DNA of 64,000 nt from Paraburkholderia tagetis (GCF_022213065.1 NZ_JAKLJA010000019.1:1-64000); one strand, 5' to 3'; counted from the stretch's first letter, positions 33,617 to 46,753 are shown. Notes: generated by a model not told the origin, from the letters alone. Made by a program: numbers and translations.

Positions 33617-34387
33617 ATGAGCAAACACACCGAAGAAACCGTTCTGAGCGTCCACCACTGGACCGACACGCTTTTCAGCTTCACCTGCACGCGCGACCAG
33701 GCCCTGCGTTTCGACAACGGCCAGTTCACCATGGTCGGCCTCGAAGTCGAAGGCAAACCGCTGATGCGCGCGTACTCGCTCGCGAGCGCGAACTATGAAG
33801 AGCATCTCGAGTTTCTGAGCATCAAGGTGCCGGACGGCCCGCTCACGTCGCGCCTGCAGCACCTGAAGGTCGGCGACAAGGTTCTGATCGGCAAGAAGCC
33901 CGTCGGCACGCTGGTAGCCGACAACCTGCTGCCCGGCAAGGTCCTGTGGCTGCTTTCGACCGGCACGGGCCTCGCGCCGTTCATGTCGATCATCAAGGAC
34001 CCGGACATTTACGACCGTTACGAGAAGATCGTGCTCACGCACACCTGCCGTTTCGTCGACGAACTCGCGTACAAGGAATTCATCACCGAAGAACTGCGCG
34101 AGCACGAGTACCTCGGCGAGATCGTGCGCGAGAAGCTGGTCTATTACCCGACCGTGACGCGCGAGGTGTTCGATAACCGTGGCCGCATCACCGAACTGAT
34201 CGACACCGGCAAGCTGTTCGCCGACCTCGACCTGCCCGGGTTCACGCCCGAGCGCGACCGCATCATGCTGTGCGGCAGCACGCACATGCTGCGCGACACC
34301 GTCGCCCTGCTCGAAAAGGCCGGCCTCACGGAAGGCAGCAACAACCAGCCGGGCCACTACGTCGTGGAAAAGGCGTTTGTGGGCTAA
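33617..34387 (+). CDS. fpr: Ferredoxin-NADP+ reductase
   Basis: A protein of 256 residues that transfers electrons between NADPH and ferredoxin or flavodoxin, often linked to oxidative stress. FAD motifs are MRAYSLAS and the preceding FDNGQFTMVGLEV. The NADP site is LLSTGTGLAPFMSIIKDP. The tail HYVVEKAFVG ends in the extra residues characteristic of the bacterial (Azotobacter-type) subclass. The ATG at 33617 gives the family start MSKHTEETVLSVHHWT. A strong terminator follows. Confidence 0.95.
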   Translation: MSKHTEETVLSVHHWTDTLFSFTCTRDQALRFDNGQFTMVGLEVEGKPLMRAYSLASANYEEHLEFLSIKVPDGPLTSRLQHLKVGDKVLIGKKPVGTLVADNLLPGKVLWLLSTGTGLAPFMSIIKDPDIYDRYEKIVLTHTCRFVDELAYKEFITEELREHEYLGEIVREKLVYYPTVTREVFDNRGRITELIDTGKLFADLDLPGFTPERDRIMLCGSTHMLRDTVALLEKAGLTEGSNNQPGHYVVEKAFVG

Positions 34388-34846
34388 AAGCCCGCGCCGT
34401 CGGCCGGAACCACCGGCCCGCTCGACAAAAACCGGAGCCTCGCGCTCCGGTTTTTTTTGTTTACCGCTTGCCACGCAATCGCAGCACGTCAAGAAACCGC
34501 GCGCAACGCGGTGCCAGCGGTTACATTTTTCGCAGAATTCGCGTAGTGTCCGTGTCAGTGTTTTTCCTACAAAACGAGCGCCGGCCAACTTCACACTGTT
34601 TCTGAGCTTTCGTCGCTAAGTATTGTCCTGACTGAAGTTTCACAATTTTTCAGCTATTATCGCGACCGCAATATCGGTCTGTCGGAACGCGTAACCGGGT
34701 CAAGTCCAGGTTGTTACCGAATGTAAATTTCGTTACGCTGCGCCGTGCTGTGGATAACGCAAAGGGCGTCGTCGCGCGGGAATGCTCCATCGCGCAAGCA
34801 AGAACAGAAAAGGACCGCTTTCTGAACGGGCAATAACGGGGGATGG
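34388..34846. other. Intergenic region upstream of the histidine kinase
   Basis: After the fpr terminator the region 34470-34760 is AT-richer than its surroundings. GTTACATTTT (34521) and AATGTAAATTTCGTTAC (34720) form a loose inverted pair that could be a regulator site. No gene is convincing. Confidence 0.4.
34427..34459 (+). terminator. Intrinsic terminator of fpr
   Basis: ACCGGAGC (34431-34438) pairs with GCTCCGGT (about 34444-34451), followed by seven more T. Confidence 0.88.
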
Positions 34847-35851
34847 ATGGACATGTCGAATCGCGCCGCGCTTGACGCGAGCGTGCCTCGCGCCGATGCG
34901 CCAGGCACGCGTGCCGCCTACGCGGCGCGCGGCCTGCCCCTCCTCGCCAGTACCGAAGGCGCACGCGTGGCGCACGACGCCATCGCGCGCGTGCAGGAGC
35001 GGATTGCCGCATCCGGCGCGGCGCGCGTCCGCGCCGACGAGGCCGCGCGCCACCGGCTCGCGCAAGAACTGCACGACAGCGTCGGCGCCGAACTGGCGGC
35101 CACGCGTTTCGCACTCGCGAACATCCACACCTGGCTGCCCGCCGATGCGCCGCCTCAATGCGCCGAGGCGCTCGCGCTCGCCATGCGCTCGCTGGACTGC
35201 GCCGCCAACGCCGTGCGTCATGTGCTCGACGGGCTGCACGCGCCCGAGCTGGATGCGGGCCTCGTCGCCGCGCTCGCCAGTTGGACGCGCGGCTTCGCCT
35301 CGCGCACCGGGCTTGCCGCACGCTTCATCGCCTGCTCGCAGGCCACGCCCCACATCAACGGATTCGCCCGCGACGACGAAGCGCGACTCGCGCGTCTGCC
35401 CGCCGAGGCCGCGCTCGCGGTGTTCCGCGTCGCGCAGGAAGCGCTCACCAACGTCGCCCGCCACGCCCAGGCCACGCAGGTCGAGGTGCGGCTGACCTGC
35501 ACGCCGAGCGAGCTGATCGTGAGCGTGATCGACGACGGCGTGGGCCTCTCGCGCGAAGCCGCACGGCGCGCCAGGCGGCAGTGCGGGCAAGCCGCGCCGA
35601 ACGGCCAGGGCGGCCAGGGCGGCCAAGGCGGCGCTAATGGCCGCAGCGCCTACGGCATCGCCGGGATGCGCGAGCGCTGCGCCGCCTTCGGTGGCACGCT
35701 GCGCACTGCAAGTAACGCAGCACCCCGCCGCGCAGCCGCCGATCCAGCCCGGCCCGGCACGACCGTCGAAGCGCGCTTCCGTTGGGAGACGCTGCTTTCG
35801 CGCCCATCTGCCGGACTGACGCCGAACCCCGTGCAAGGCGCACGCTCATGA
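34847..35851 (+). CDS. NarL-type sensor histidine kinase without membrane segments
   Basis: A protein of 334 residues. HisKA_3 dimerisation segment: RLAQELHDSVGAELAATRFALANIHTWL, with the phospho-His in ELHDS. The HATPase domain has FRVAQEALTNVARHAQAT (N box), SVIDDGVGLS (G1) and YGIAGMRERCAAFGG (G2). A Gly-Gln repeat (GQGGQGGQGG) sits between the G boxes in the ATP-lid region. There is no membrane segment or PAS/GAF domain, so it should sense a cytoplasmic partner or act as an accessory kinase. It overlaps the response regulator start as ATGA. GGGGGATGG precedes the ATG. Confidence 0.9.
   Translation: MDMSNRAALDASVPRADAPGTRAAYAARGLPLLASTEGARVAHDAIARVQERIAASGAARVRADEAARHRLAQELHDSVGAELAATRFALANIHTWLPADAPPQCAEALALAMRSLDCAANAVRHVLDGLHAPELDAGLVAALASWTRGFASRTGLAARFIACSQATPHINGFARDDEARLARLPAEAALAVFRVAQEALTNVARHAQATQVEVRLTCTPSELIVSVIDDGVGLSREAARRARRQCGQAAPNGQGGQGGQGGANGRSAYGIAGMRERCAAFGGTLRTASNAAPRRAAADPARPGTTVEARFRWETLLSRPSAGLTPNPVQGARS
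35603..35629 (+). repeat. 9-bp in-frame tandem repeat in the histidine kinase
   Basis: GGCCAGGGC, GGCCAGGGC and GGCCAAGGC encode Gly-Gln-Gly steps between the two glycine boxes of the ATPase domain. Confidence 0.8.
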
Positions 35852-36504
35852 CCCTGCGCATCCTGCTCGTCGACGATCACGCCGTGGTGCGCCAGGGCGT
35901 GCGCCAGTTGCTGATCGATCGCGGGGTCGCGAGCGAAGTGATCGAAGCGCAAAGCGGCGCCGAAGCGCTCGCCGCCATCGCGAAGCACGCCTGCGACGTG
36001 GCGCTGCTCGACATCTCGCTGCCCGACATGAACGGCATCGAAGTGCTCAAGCGCGCGAAGAAAAAGGCGCCGCGCGTGCCGGTGCTGATGTTCTCCATGT
36101 ATCGCGAAGACCAGTACGCCGTGCGCGCGTTGAAGGCGGGCGCGGCGGGCTATCTCTCGAAGACGGTGGACGCCGCGCAGATGATCGTGGCGATCCAGCA
36201 GGTCGCGAGCGGCCGTAAATACGTGAGCCCGGCAATGGCCGAAGCGCTCGCCGACTACGTGCTCGTCGACGGCGAGCAACTGCCGCACGAAAAGCTCTCC
36301 GACCGCGAATACCAGACGCTCTGCATGCTCGCTTCGGGCAAGCGCCTCACCGACATCGCGCGCACGCTCTCGCTTTCGGTAAAGACGGTGAGCGTCTATC
36401 GCACGAGGCTGCTGGAAAAGATGAAGCTCACCAACAACGCCGAGCTCACCTTCTACGTGATGAGCAACCGGCTCGTCGATCTCTCGCCCGCGCCGGGGCT
36501 CTGA
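35848..36504 (+). CDS. NarL/FixJ (LuxR-type) response regulator
   Basis: A protein of 218 residues. The receiver domain shows ILLVDDHAVVRQGV, the phospho-acceptor Asp in VALLDISLPDMNGIEVL, and the conserved Lys in GYLSKTV. The HTH domain is KLSDREYQTLCMLASGKRLTDIARTLSLSVKTVSVYRTRLLEKMKL. It pairs with the overlapping histidine kinase (ATGA at 35848-35851). No target operator can be named from the sequence. Confidence 0.94.
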   Translation: MTLRILLVDDHAVVRQGVRQLLIDRGVASEVIEAQSGAEALAAIAKHACDVALLDISLPDMNGIEVLKRAKKKAPRVPVLMFSMYREDQYAVRALKAGAAGYLSKTVDAAQMIVAIQQVASGRKYVSPAMAEALADYVLVDGEQLPHEKLSDREYQTLCMLASGKRLTDIARTLSLSVKTVSVYRTRLLEKMKLTNNAELTFYVMSNRLVDLSPAPGL

Positions 36505-36957
36505 GCCCGCGCACGCCGCACGGGCTCGGGCGGGAAGCAAGCGGGAAGCAAGCGGGACGCACCTGGCCGACCGCCCAGGTCGCGCCCGGCCAGGCCGTAT
36601 TCGCAACCCACGACTGGCCTGCCCTATGCGCGGCGCAAAGAATGTGTCACGAAGACGCCTTCTCGCCATAAGCCGTTGATCTGGAAATGAGTTCCGCCTT
36701 TTCGGCCAGGTTCGTGCAAAGAATGCACGCGCTTGCGCCGCTTTGCGGCGGAATCAACCGCCGCCCCGCACCGGATCGGGTTCGCGCCCGACCCTGCTCG
36801 ACCGGCTGGCTGGCCCCAATCCGCTAAAATTGCGGGTTTCCCTGCCGTACGGCATAAAAACACGAATTGTCACGAGCGGCACAAGCGGCACGAGCGCGCG
36901 TTTGCGTCCCTCGCGTTTGCGTTGCTGCCCTGCGTTTTATCTGGAGTTCCCCGCCCA
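36505..36957. other. Intergenic region between response regulator and amino acid permease
   Basis: Contains an 11-bp repeat (36531-36557) and, near 36860-36900, a degenerate repeat of GCGGCACRA units. The remainder presumably carries the permease promoter. No gene is convincing. Confidence 0.45.
36531..36557. repeat. 11-bp tandem repeat CGGGAAGCAAG, about 2.5 copies
   Basis: Two exact units (36531-36541, 36542-36552) are followed by CGGGA, shortly after the response regulator stop codon. Confidence 0.8.
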
Positions 36958-38364
<1,407 letters not shown>

Positions 38365-38445
38365 AGCGCCCGTACGGCGCGCTCACCCGCGCGCTGTGCC
38401 ATGCTTTGTGGCGCATTGTCTCGCTGCGCTTTTCGCTGCACTGCA

Positions 38446-38479
38446 ACGGCCCGCACCGGTCTCCGGCGCGGGCCGTTTT
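38446..38479 (+). terminator. Intrinsic terminator of the amino acid permease gene
   Basis: ACGGCCCGC (38446-38454) pairs with GCGGGCCGT (38468-38476), followed by TTT. Confidence 0.7.
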
Positions 38480-38592
38480 GCATCGTGCGCCACAGTTAAA
38501 AGACGGCTGAAAAACGGTAAAAGCCCGCGCAGCGCGAATCGGCAAAGTGTGCTTTACTGTCCCGGCATCGTTATCGCAGCACCTCGCACTAT

Positions 38593-38622
38593 CCAGGCGT
38601 CACCAGGCACCACCAGGCATCA
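38593..38622. repeat. 10-bp tandem repeat CCAGGCRYCA, three copies
   Basis: CCAGGCGTCA, CCAGGCACCA and CCAGGCATCA are directly adjacent in the region upstream of the cox-type operon. Confidence 0.8.
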
Positions 38623-38847
38623 CTGAACAGCAAAGCACCAGCCGGACCCTCGTCCCCGTTTCCGTCCAGCCTGCCCGCCATCGCGCGCGGCAGACGCATC
38701 GTGCCCGTTGCGCGATGCATTCTGGGCGAAAGACAGCAGGCGGCACCAGCGGGGCAACAGGTGAATGCGGGCCCAGGCCGGTCCCTACCATCACTTTGCA
38801 TGGGACCAGAGCACGACGCTCGAACTCTGGTCGAGAGGAGACAGTCA

Positions 38848-39390
38848 ATGGCGATCAGTCTCAGCCTGACGGTCAACGGCAAGCCCGTGACCGCCGAAGT
38901 CGAACCCCACACGCTACTAGTCCAGTTCCTGCGCGAGCAGCTACGCCTCACCGGCACGCATGTCGGCTGCGACACCGCTCAATGCGGCGCATGCACCGTC
39001 CACCTCAACGGCCGCGCGATCAAGTCGTGCAACCAGCTCGCCGTGCAGTGCGAGGGCATGGACGTGACCACGATCGAAGGGCTCGCCGCCGCGAGTGGAA
39101 ACAACAGCGCAAACAACAGCGGCAACGGCACGCTCCACCCCATGCAGGCGGCCTTCCGCGAATGCCATGGCCTGCAGTGCGGCTTCTGCACTCCGGGCAT
39201 GGTGATGAGCGCCATCGCGCTCGCCACCGAAAAGCCGGGTCTCACCGAAGCCGACGTGCGCGCGGGTCTCGACGGCAATCTGTGCCGCTGCACGGGCTAT
39301 CACAACATCGTGAAGGCCGTGCTCGAGGGCGCCGAAGGCATGCGCGCCGGCGCGGCTGCACCGGCCACGTCGGCCGCATCGGCAACGTAA
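38848..39390 (+). CDS. coxS: [2Fe-2S] small subunit of a molybdenum hydroxylase (CoxS-like)
   Basis: A protein of 180 residues. The plant-type ferredoxin cluster is bound by GCDTAQCGACTVHLNGRAIKSC. The second cluster is bound by GLQCGFCTPGMVMS and CRCTGYHNIV. It passes electrons from the molybdenum site in CoxL to FAD in CoxM. GAGGAG lies 7-8 nt upstream of the ATG. A short Asn/Ser/Gly insert (SGNNSANNSGNG) sits between the two domains. First gene of the operon, 13 nt before the large subunit gene. Confidence 0.95.
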   Translation: MAISLSLTVNGKPVTAEVEPHTLLVQFLREQLRLTGTHVGCDTAQCGACTVHLNGRAIKSCNQLAVQCEGMDVTTIEGLAAASGNNSANNSGNGTLHPMQAAFRECHGLQCGFCTPGMVMSAIALATEKPGLTEADVRAGLDGNLCRCTGYHNIVKAVLEGAEGMRAGAAAPATSAASAT

Positions 39391-39403
39391 GGGAGCAAAC
39401 ACC

Positions 39404-41809
<2,406 letters not shown>

Positions 41810-41822
41810 GCGGAGGCGCACC

Positions 41823-42638
41823 ATGTATGCATTCGACTACCAGCGCGCCAGCGACGCGCAAGGCGCGGTGAAGACCCTCAATGCCGACCCCGACGCCAAA
41901 TTCCTCGCGGGCGGCCAGAGCCTGCTCGCGGCGATGAAGCTGCGCCTCGCGCAGCCTTCGACGCTCGTGGACGTCACGCGCATTCCCGCGCTCAAGACCG
42001 TGGAGGTGGACGGCAAGGTGGTGAAGATCGGCGCGGCGGTTTGCCATGCCGATGTCGCCGCGAACGCGCAGATCCAGGCCACGCTGCCGGCTCTGGCGCT
42101 TCTGGCCGCGGGCATCGGCGATCGCCAGGTGCGCGCGCTCGGCACGCTGGGCGGGTCGCTCGCCAACGACGACCCCGCCGCCGACTACCCCGCCGCCGTG
42201 CTCGGCCTGAACGCCACGGTCGTGACGGACCGCCGCCGGATTGCCGCCGACGACTTCTTCCTCGGCATGTACGAGACCGCGCTCGAACCCGACGAGTTGA
42301 TCGTCGCGGTCGAGTTTCCGGTGCCGCAGCGCGCCGCCTATGAGAAGTTCAACAACCCGGCTTCGCATTTCGCGTTGACGGGCGTGTTCATCGCGCAATT
42401 CGCGGATGGGTCGGCGGGCGCTCCCGATGTGCGCGTGGCCATCACGGGCGCGGCGTCTTCGGTATTCCGCGCGAGCGGGCTCGAGGATGCGCTCAAGGCG
42501 AGCTTCACGCCTGCGGCGGCGCGCGCGGTAAGCATCGCGCCGGACGAGCTCAACACGGATCTGCACGCGAGCGCGGCGTACCGCGCGCATCTGATCCCGA
42601 TACTCGCGGCGCGAGCAGTGACTAAGGCGCTCGGCTAG
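41823..42638 (+). CDS. coxM: FAD-binding medium subunit of a molybdenum hydroxylase (CoxM-like)
   Basis: A protein of 271 residues. FAD-binding motifs are AKFLAGGQSLLAAMKLRLAQP and RALGTLGGSLANDDPAADYPAAVLGLNA, typical of CoxM/XdhB-like subunits. It accepts electrons from the iron-sulfur subunit. GCGGAGG precedes the ATG, 13 nt after coxL. Gene order S-L-M is that of form II clusters; form I is M-S-L. Confidence 0.94.
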   Translation: MYAFDYQRASDAQGAVKTLNADPDAKFLAGGQSLLAAMKLRLAQPSTLVDVTRIPALKTVEVDGKVVKIGAAVCHADVAANAQIQATLPALALLAAGIGDRQVRALGTLGGSLANDDPAADYPAAVLGLNATVVTDRRRIAADDFFLGMYETALEPDELIVAVEFPVPQRAAYEKFNNPASHFALTGVFIAQFADGSAGAPDVRVAITGAASSVFRASGLEDALKASFTPAAARAVSIAPDELNTDLHASAAYRAHLIPILAARAVTKALG

Positions 42639-42768
42639 ACGCGGCCTCTACGGCCGCCCGCGCGTGGCGTGGCGCGAGCGGGCGGCCCATGCGCTTTTTG
42701 TCTGCGCTTTTTGTCTGCGCTTTTTCATCGCTTTTGCCCGCACCTCTTGCCCCACTTTCAGGCCCGCC

Positions 42769-43656
42769 ATGCTCCCCGCCACGATCGACCACACGCTTTC
42801 GCAGCTCGAAGCGCACGGCTATTTCGCGAGCCGCGAGCTAGCCACAGCGCTCTTTCTCGCGCTCAAGATGGAGCGTCCGCTCTTTCTCGAAGGCGAGCCG
42901 GGCGTAGGCAAGACCGAACTCGCGAAAGCGGCGGCCGCGCTCGCCGGCACGACGCTCCTGCGCCTGCAATGCTACGAGGGGCTCGATACGGCCAGCGCGC
43001 TCTACGAATGGGACTATCCGCGCCAGATCATGGCGCTGCGCCTGGCCGAAGCATCGGGCGAAAAGCCACGCGGCGACACGCTCTATCGCGACGAATTCCT
43101 CCTCAAGCGTCCGCTGCTCCAGGCGCTGCAGCCCGACCCGCATCATCCCGGCGCGCGCCGCGTGCTGCTGATCGACGAGATCGACCGTGCCGACGAGCCG
43201 TTCGAAGCCTTCCTGCTCGAGCTTCTTTCGGACTTCCAGGTGTCGATTCCCGAATACGGCACGGTGCGCGCGAGCGTGCCGCCGCTCGTCGTCATCACCT
43301 CGAACCGCACACGCGAGGTCCATGACGCGCTCAAGCGGCGCTGCCTCTATCAGTGGCTCGACTACCCCGAGCGCGCGCGCGAGCTGGCCATCGTCGCGGC
43401 GCGCGCGCCCGAGACCGGCGCCGAGCTGCAACGCCGCGCCGTGGCGTTCGTGCATCAATTGCGCTCGATGGATCTGTTCAAGGCGCCCGGCATTGCCGAG
43501 ACGATCGACTGGTGCCGGGCCCTCGCGGCGCTTTCGGTGACCGAACTCGACCCGCAGTCGGTGCAGGACACCCTCGGCGTGCTGCTCAAGTATCAGGACG
43601 ATCTCGCGCAGCTCGACACGCAGCGGATCGTCGAGACGCTCGCGCTCGCGGAGTGA
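42769..43656 (+). CDS. coxD: MoxR-type AAA+ ATPase (CoxD-like)
   Basis: A protein of 295 residues. Walker A is LEGEPGVGKTELAKA, Walker B LLIDEIDRAD, and sensor-type ITSNRTREVHDALKRRCLYQWLDYP follows. CoxD-type ATPases remodel the apoenzyme so the molybdenum centre can be completed, with CoxE as the VWA partner. A gap of 130 bp after coxM contains a repeated TGCGCTTTTTGTC (near 42700-42725). The stop overlaps a possible GTG start of the next gene. Confidence 0.92.
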   Translation: MLPATIDHTLSQLEAHGYFASRELATALFLALKMERPLFLEGEPGVGKTELAKAAAALAGTTLLRLQCYEGLDTASALYEWDYPRQIMALRLAEASGEKPRGDTLYRDEFLLKRPLLQALQPDPHHPGARRVLLIDEIDRADEPFEAFLLELLSDFQVSIPEYGTVRASVPPLVVITSNRTREVHDALKRRCLYQWLDYPERARELAIVAARAPETGAELQRRAVAFVHQLRSMDLFKAPGIAETIDWCRALAALSVTELDPQSVQDTLGVLLKYQDDLAQLDTQRIVETLALAE

Positions 43657-43661
43657 CGCCG

Positions 43662-44960
43662 ATGCCGCACGCGCCGCACCGCTCGCACGAGAGACAGAAA
43701 GCGCAGCCGGCAATGTTCGCGCGCAACGTGGTGCATTTCGTGCGCGTGCTGCGCGGCGCGGGCTTGCCGATGTCGAGCGCGCGCGCCGTGGATGCGCTCG
43801 AAGCGCTGAGCTTCATCGACCTCACGCGCCGCGACGACGTGCGCGCCGCGCTGGCCGCCTTGCTCACCGCCGCGCCCGATGAGCGCGAACTCTTCAACGC
43901 CGCGTTCGAGCTGTTCTGGCGCGATCCCGACTGGGAGGGCAAGCTGCGCGCGCTGCTGCTGCCGAAGGTGCAAGGCGCCCTGCCGCCGCCGCGCCGCAAC
44001 AATCGCCTCGCCGATGCACTAGCAGCACGTCAGGCGTCACGCACAGGCACGCACGCGCCGCCGGCTCATGAAGAGCACGAACTGCGCGCGCAAGCGAGCT
44101 TCAGCGCCGAAGAGCGCCTGCGCCATCGCGACTTCGACACGCTTTCCGCCGACGAGTGGCGCGCGCTGCGCCACCTGATCCGCGCGCGGCGCCTGCCGCT
44201 CGCGACCGAGCGCACGCGGCGCCTCAAGGCGTCGTCGCACGGCACGCATGCCGATTTGCGCGCGAGCGCACGTCACGCCGTGCGCGCGGGCGGCGACTGG
44301 ACCGTCTGGAAGTACCGCGCGTGCCTCGAGCGCAAGGTGCCGCTCGTGCTGCTGCTCGACATCTCCGGGTCGATGAGCAGCTATTCGCGCGCCGTGCTCT
44401 ACTTCTGCCACGCGCTGCTGCAATCGCGCGAGCGCCTGCAGGTGTTCCTGTTCGGCACGCGCCTCACGCACGCCACGCGCGCGCTGCGCGAACGCGACCC
44501 CGACGTCGCGCTTGCCCAGCTCAGCGCGCAGGTGGCGGACTGGTCGGGCGGCACGCGCATCGGCGAGACGCTCGCGCAGTTCAACCGGCGCTGGGCGCGC
44601 CGCGTGCTGGGCGGTCGTGCCACGGTGCTGATGGTCACCGACGGCCTCGATCACGACCCGGGCGGCGCGCTCGCCGAGGAAATGGCGCGCCTGCACCGCT
44701 TCGCGCATCGTGTGGTGTGGCTCAATCCGCTGCTGCGCTATCGCGGTTTCGAACCGAAGGCGCGCGGCGTGCAGGCGATGTTGCCGCATGTGGACGCGCA
44801 CTATCCGGTTCACAACCTGGAGAGCCTGGAAGCGTTCGGCCGCAGCCTGCAAGACGCATCGCCCGGCCGTTCGCGCCCGCAACCGTCGACACAATCGTCG
44901 AAACAAGCGCCAACGCAAGCGCCGACACATTTCGCGACACATTCAGCAAGACCCACCTGA
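43662..44960 (+). CDS. coxE: VWA-domain protein (CoxE-like)
   Basis: A protein of 432 residues. An N-terminal helical region (FARNVVHFVRVLRGAGLPMSSARAVDALEAL) precedes a von Willebrand A domain with the MIDAS motif LLLDISGSMSSYSRAVLYF and a later TDGLDHDPGG. It is the partner of the MoxR ATPase in enzyme maturation. The C-terminus is a Ser/Thr/Gln-rich tail of repeated sense (TQSSKQAPTQAPTH). A GTG at 43653, overlapping the coxD stop, is an alternative start. Confidence 0.92.
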   Translation: MPHAPHRSHERQKAQPAMFARNVVHFVRVLRGAGLPMSSARAVDALEALSFIDLTRRDDVRAALAALLTAAPDERELFNAAFELFWRDPDWEGKLRALLLPKVQGALPPPRRNNRLADALAARQASRTGTHAPPAHEEHELRAQASFSAEERLRHRDFDTLSADEWRALRHLIRARRLPLATERTRRLKASSHGTHADLRASARHAVRAGGDWTVWKYRACLERKVPLVLLLDISGSMSSYSRAVLYFCHALLQSRERLQVFLFGTRLTHATRALRERDPDVALAQLSAQVADWSGGTRIGETLAQFNRRWARRVLGGRATVLMVTDGLDHDPGGALAEEMARLHRFAHRVVWLNPLLRYRGFEPKARGVQAMLPHVDAHYPVHNLESLEAFGRSLQDASPGRSRPQPSTQSSKQAPTQAPTHFATHSARPT

Positions 44961-44978
44961 GAGAGAAGGAGCGAGACA

Positions 44979-45545
44979 ATGGAGCTGACCGAAAGCCACA
45001 CGCTGCCGGTGCCGCAGCAGCGCGCGTGGGAAGCCCTCAACGACACGGCGATACTCAAGGTGTGCATTCCGGGCTGCGAGAGCATCGATGCCGATGGCGA
45101 GAACGCGTATGCTGTCGCCCTTACCGCTGCTGTCGGGCCTGTGAAGGCGCGTTTCAAGGGCCGCATGCAGCTCGCCGATATCGACGCGCCGCGCAGCTAC
45201 ACGATCCAGTTCGAGGGCCAGGGCGGCGCGGCGGGCTTCGGCAAGGGCGATGCGCGCGTGACGCTCGAACCCGCCGGCGAGGACGCCACCACGCTCAGCT
45301 ATACCGCGAGCGCGCAGGTAGGCGGCAAGCTCGCGCAGATCGGCTCGCGTCTCGTCGACGGCGCGGCGCGCAAGATCGCCGCCGAGTTCTTCAAGCGCTT
45401 CACCGAGCAGCTAGCCGGCGACGCCGGGCAGGAAGCCGCGGCGCAAGACCTATCCGCAACACAAGCCGCCGACGCCGAAGGTGCCGACGGCGATGAACCG
45501 CAAAAGAGGAAACGATCATGGACAGCGTGGATCTCGAAGTCCTGA
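44979..45545 (+). CDS. coxG: CoxG-like SRPBCC protein
   Basis: A protein of 188 residues. It has the CoxG opening MELTESHTLPVPQQRAWEALNDTAILKVCIPGCESI, then VGPVKARFKGRMQLADID and SAQVGGKLAQIGSRLVDGAARKIAAEFFKRF. In other cox clusters CoxG helps tether or maturate the enzyme at the membrane. The C-terminus carries an acidic linker and a short KRKRSWTAWISKS tail. AGAGAAGGAG lies upstream of the ATG. The 3' end overlaps the next gene by 28 bp. Confidence 0.93.
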   Translation: MELTESHTLPVPQQRAWEALNDTAILKVCIPGCESIDADGENAYAVALTAAVGPVKARFKGRMQLADIDAPRSYTIQFEGQGGAAGFGKGDARVTLEPAGEDATTLSYTASAQVGGKLAQIGSRLVDGAARKIAAEFFKRFTEQLAGDAGQEAAAQDLSATQAADAEGADGDEPQKRKRSWTAWISKS

Positions 45546-46540
45546 AATCCAGCGTACGCTGGCTCGAAGAAGGCCACCGCGCCCTGCTGGTGACGGTGGT
45601 GAAGACGTGGGGCTCGTCGCCGCGCCCCGAGGGCGCGATGCTCGTCGTGCGCGACGACGGCCTCGTGGTGGGCTCGGTCTCGGGCGGCTGCATCGAAGAC
45701 GACCTGATCGACCGCGTGCGCCGCGAAGGCATCGGCATCGTCAAGCCCGAGGCCGTGAAGTACGGCATCACGGCCGAAGAGGCGCACCGCTTCGGACTGC
45801 CCTGCGGCGGCACCATCCAGCTCGTGCTGGAGCCGCTCACCGAAACATCCGGCATCGGCGCGCTGCTCGAAGCCGTGGAGCGCGGCGAGCTGGTCGCGCG
45901 CACGCTCGACATCGCCAGCGGCAAGGCCACGCTGAACCACGCGAGCGTCACCGACGGCCTGGACTTCGACGGTACGCGCCTGCTCACGATCCACGGCCCG
46001 CGTTACCGCATGCTCGTGATCGGCGCCGGGCAGCTCTCGCGCTACCTGTGCCAGATCGCCGTGGGGCTCGACTATCAGGTGACGGTGTGCGACCCGCGCG
46101 AGGAATACACCGACACGTGGGACGTGCCCGGCACCGCGCTCGTGCGCACCATGCCCGACGACACCGTGCTCGACATGAAGCTCGACGAGCGCTGTGCCGT
46201 GATCGCGCTCACGCACGATCCCAAGCTCGACGACCTCGCGCTCATGGAGGCGCTCAAAACACGCGCGTTCTACGTGGGCGCGCTAGGCTCGCGGCGCAAC
46301 AACGCGGCGCGGCGCGAGCGCCTGAAGGAGTTCGATTTGAGCGACGCCGAGCTCGCGCGGCTGCATGGGCCCGTGGGCATCTATATCGGCAGCCGCACGC
46401 CGCCGGAGATCGCCGTGTCGATCCTCGCCGAAGTCACGGCCGCGAAAAACGGCGTTTCCCTGCCCACCATCCTCCAGGTCGAAGGCGCCAAGGCCGCGCG
46501 CGAACAGGCCGCGAGCGTCGGGTCGAGCTGCGACGTCTGA
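45518..46540 (+). CDS. XdhC/CoxF family molybdenum-cofactor maturation protein
   Basis: A protein of 340 residues. The XdhC/CoxI domain reads LLVTVVKTWGSSPRPEGAMLVVRDDGLVVGSVSGGCIEDDLIDR. A C-terminal Rossmann domain begins with RMLVIGAGQLSRYLCQIA and contains DDLALMEALKTRAFYVGALGSRRNNAARRERL. Family members insert sulfurated molybdenum cofactor into hydroxylases. It overlaps coxG, which implies translational coupling, and closes the operon. C-terminus ends SVGSSCDV. Confidence 0.92.
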   Translation: MDSVDLEVLKSSVRWLEEGHRALLVTVVKTWGSSPRPEGAMLVVRDDGLVVGSVSGGCIEDDLIDRVRREGIGIVKPEAVKYGITAEEAHRFGLPCGGTIQLVLEPLTETSGIGALLEAVERGELVARTLDIASGKATLNHASVTDGLDFDGTRLLTIHGPRYRMLVIGAGQLSRYLCQIAVGLDYQVTVCDPREEYTDTWDVPGTALVRTMPDDTVLDMKLDERCAVIALTHDPKLDDLALMEALKTRAFYVGALGSRRNNAARRERLKEFDLSDAELARLHGPVGIYIGSRTPPEIAVSILAEVTAAKNGVSLPTILQVEGAKAAREQAASVGSSCDV

Positions 46541-46598
46541 CGCCAGGGCCTGGTCACATTCATAGCGGGCTTGCGAACGTGCGTTGCCCAGTCACACA

Positions 46599-46634
46599 AG
46601 GGCAATCCGCAGGGCAATCCGCGCGGCAATCCGC
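46599..46634. repeat. 12-bp tandem repeat AGGGCAATCCGC, three copies
   Basis: Two exact units (46599-46610, 46611-46622) and a third GCGGCAATCCGC lie between the cox-type operon and the DUF3857 gene. Confidence 0.85.
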
Positions 46635-46753
46635 GCCGCTATGAGCGGCCCCCGCTTGACAAGAAAACAGGGCGACTTTTAAGTGAGGGTATCGCGCCGA
46701 ATTCCCTGCGAGAACCGTCCCCATAACCGCCGCGCCGCTCACGGAACGCCGCC

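Larger units (their letters stand above)
38365..38847. other. Intergenic region before the cox-type operon
   Basis: Holds the permease terminator (38446-38479) and a 10-bp tandem repeat (38593-38622). The remainder should include the promoter of the seven-gene molybdenum hydroxylase operon. No gene is convincing. Confidence 0.5.
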
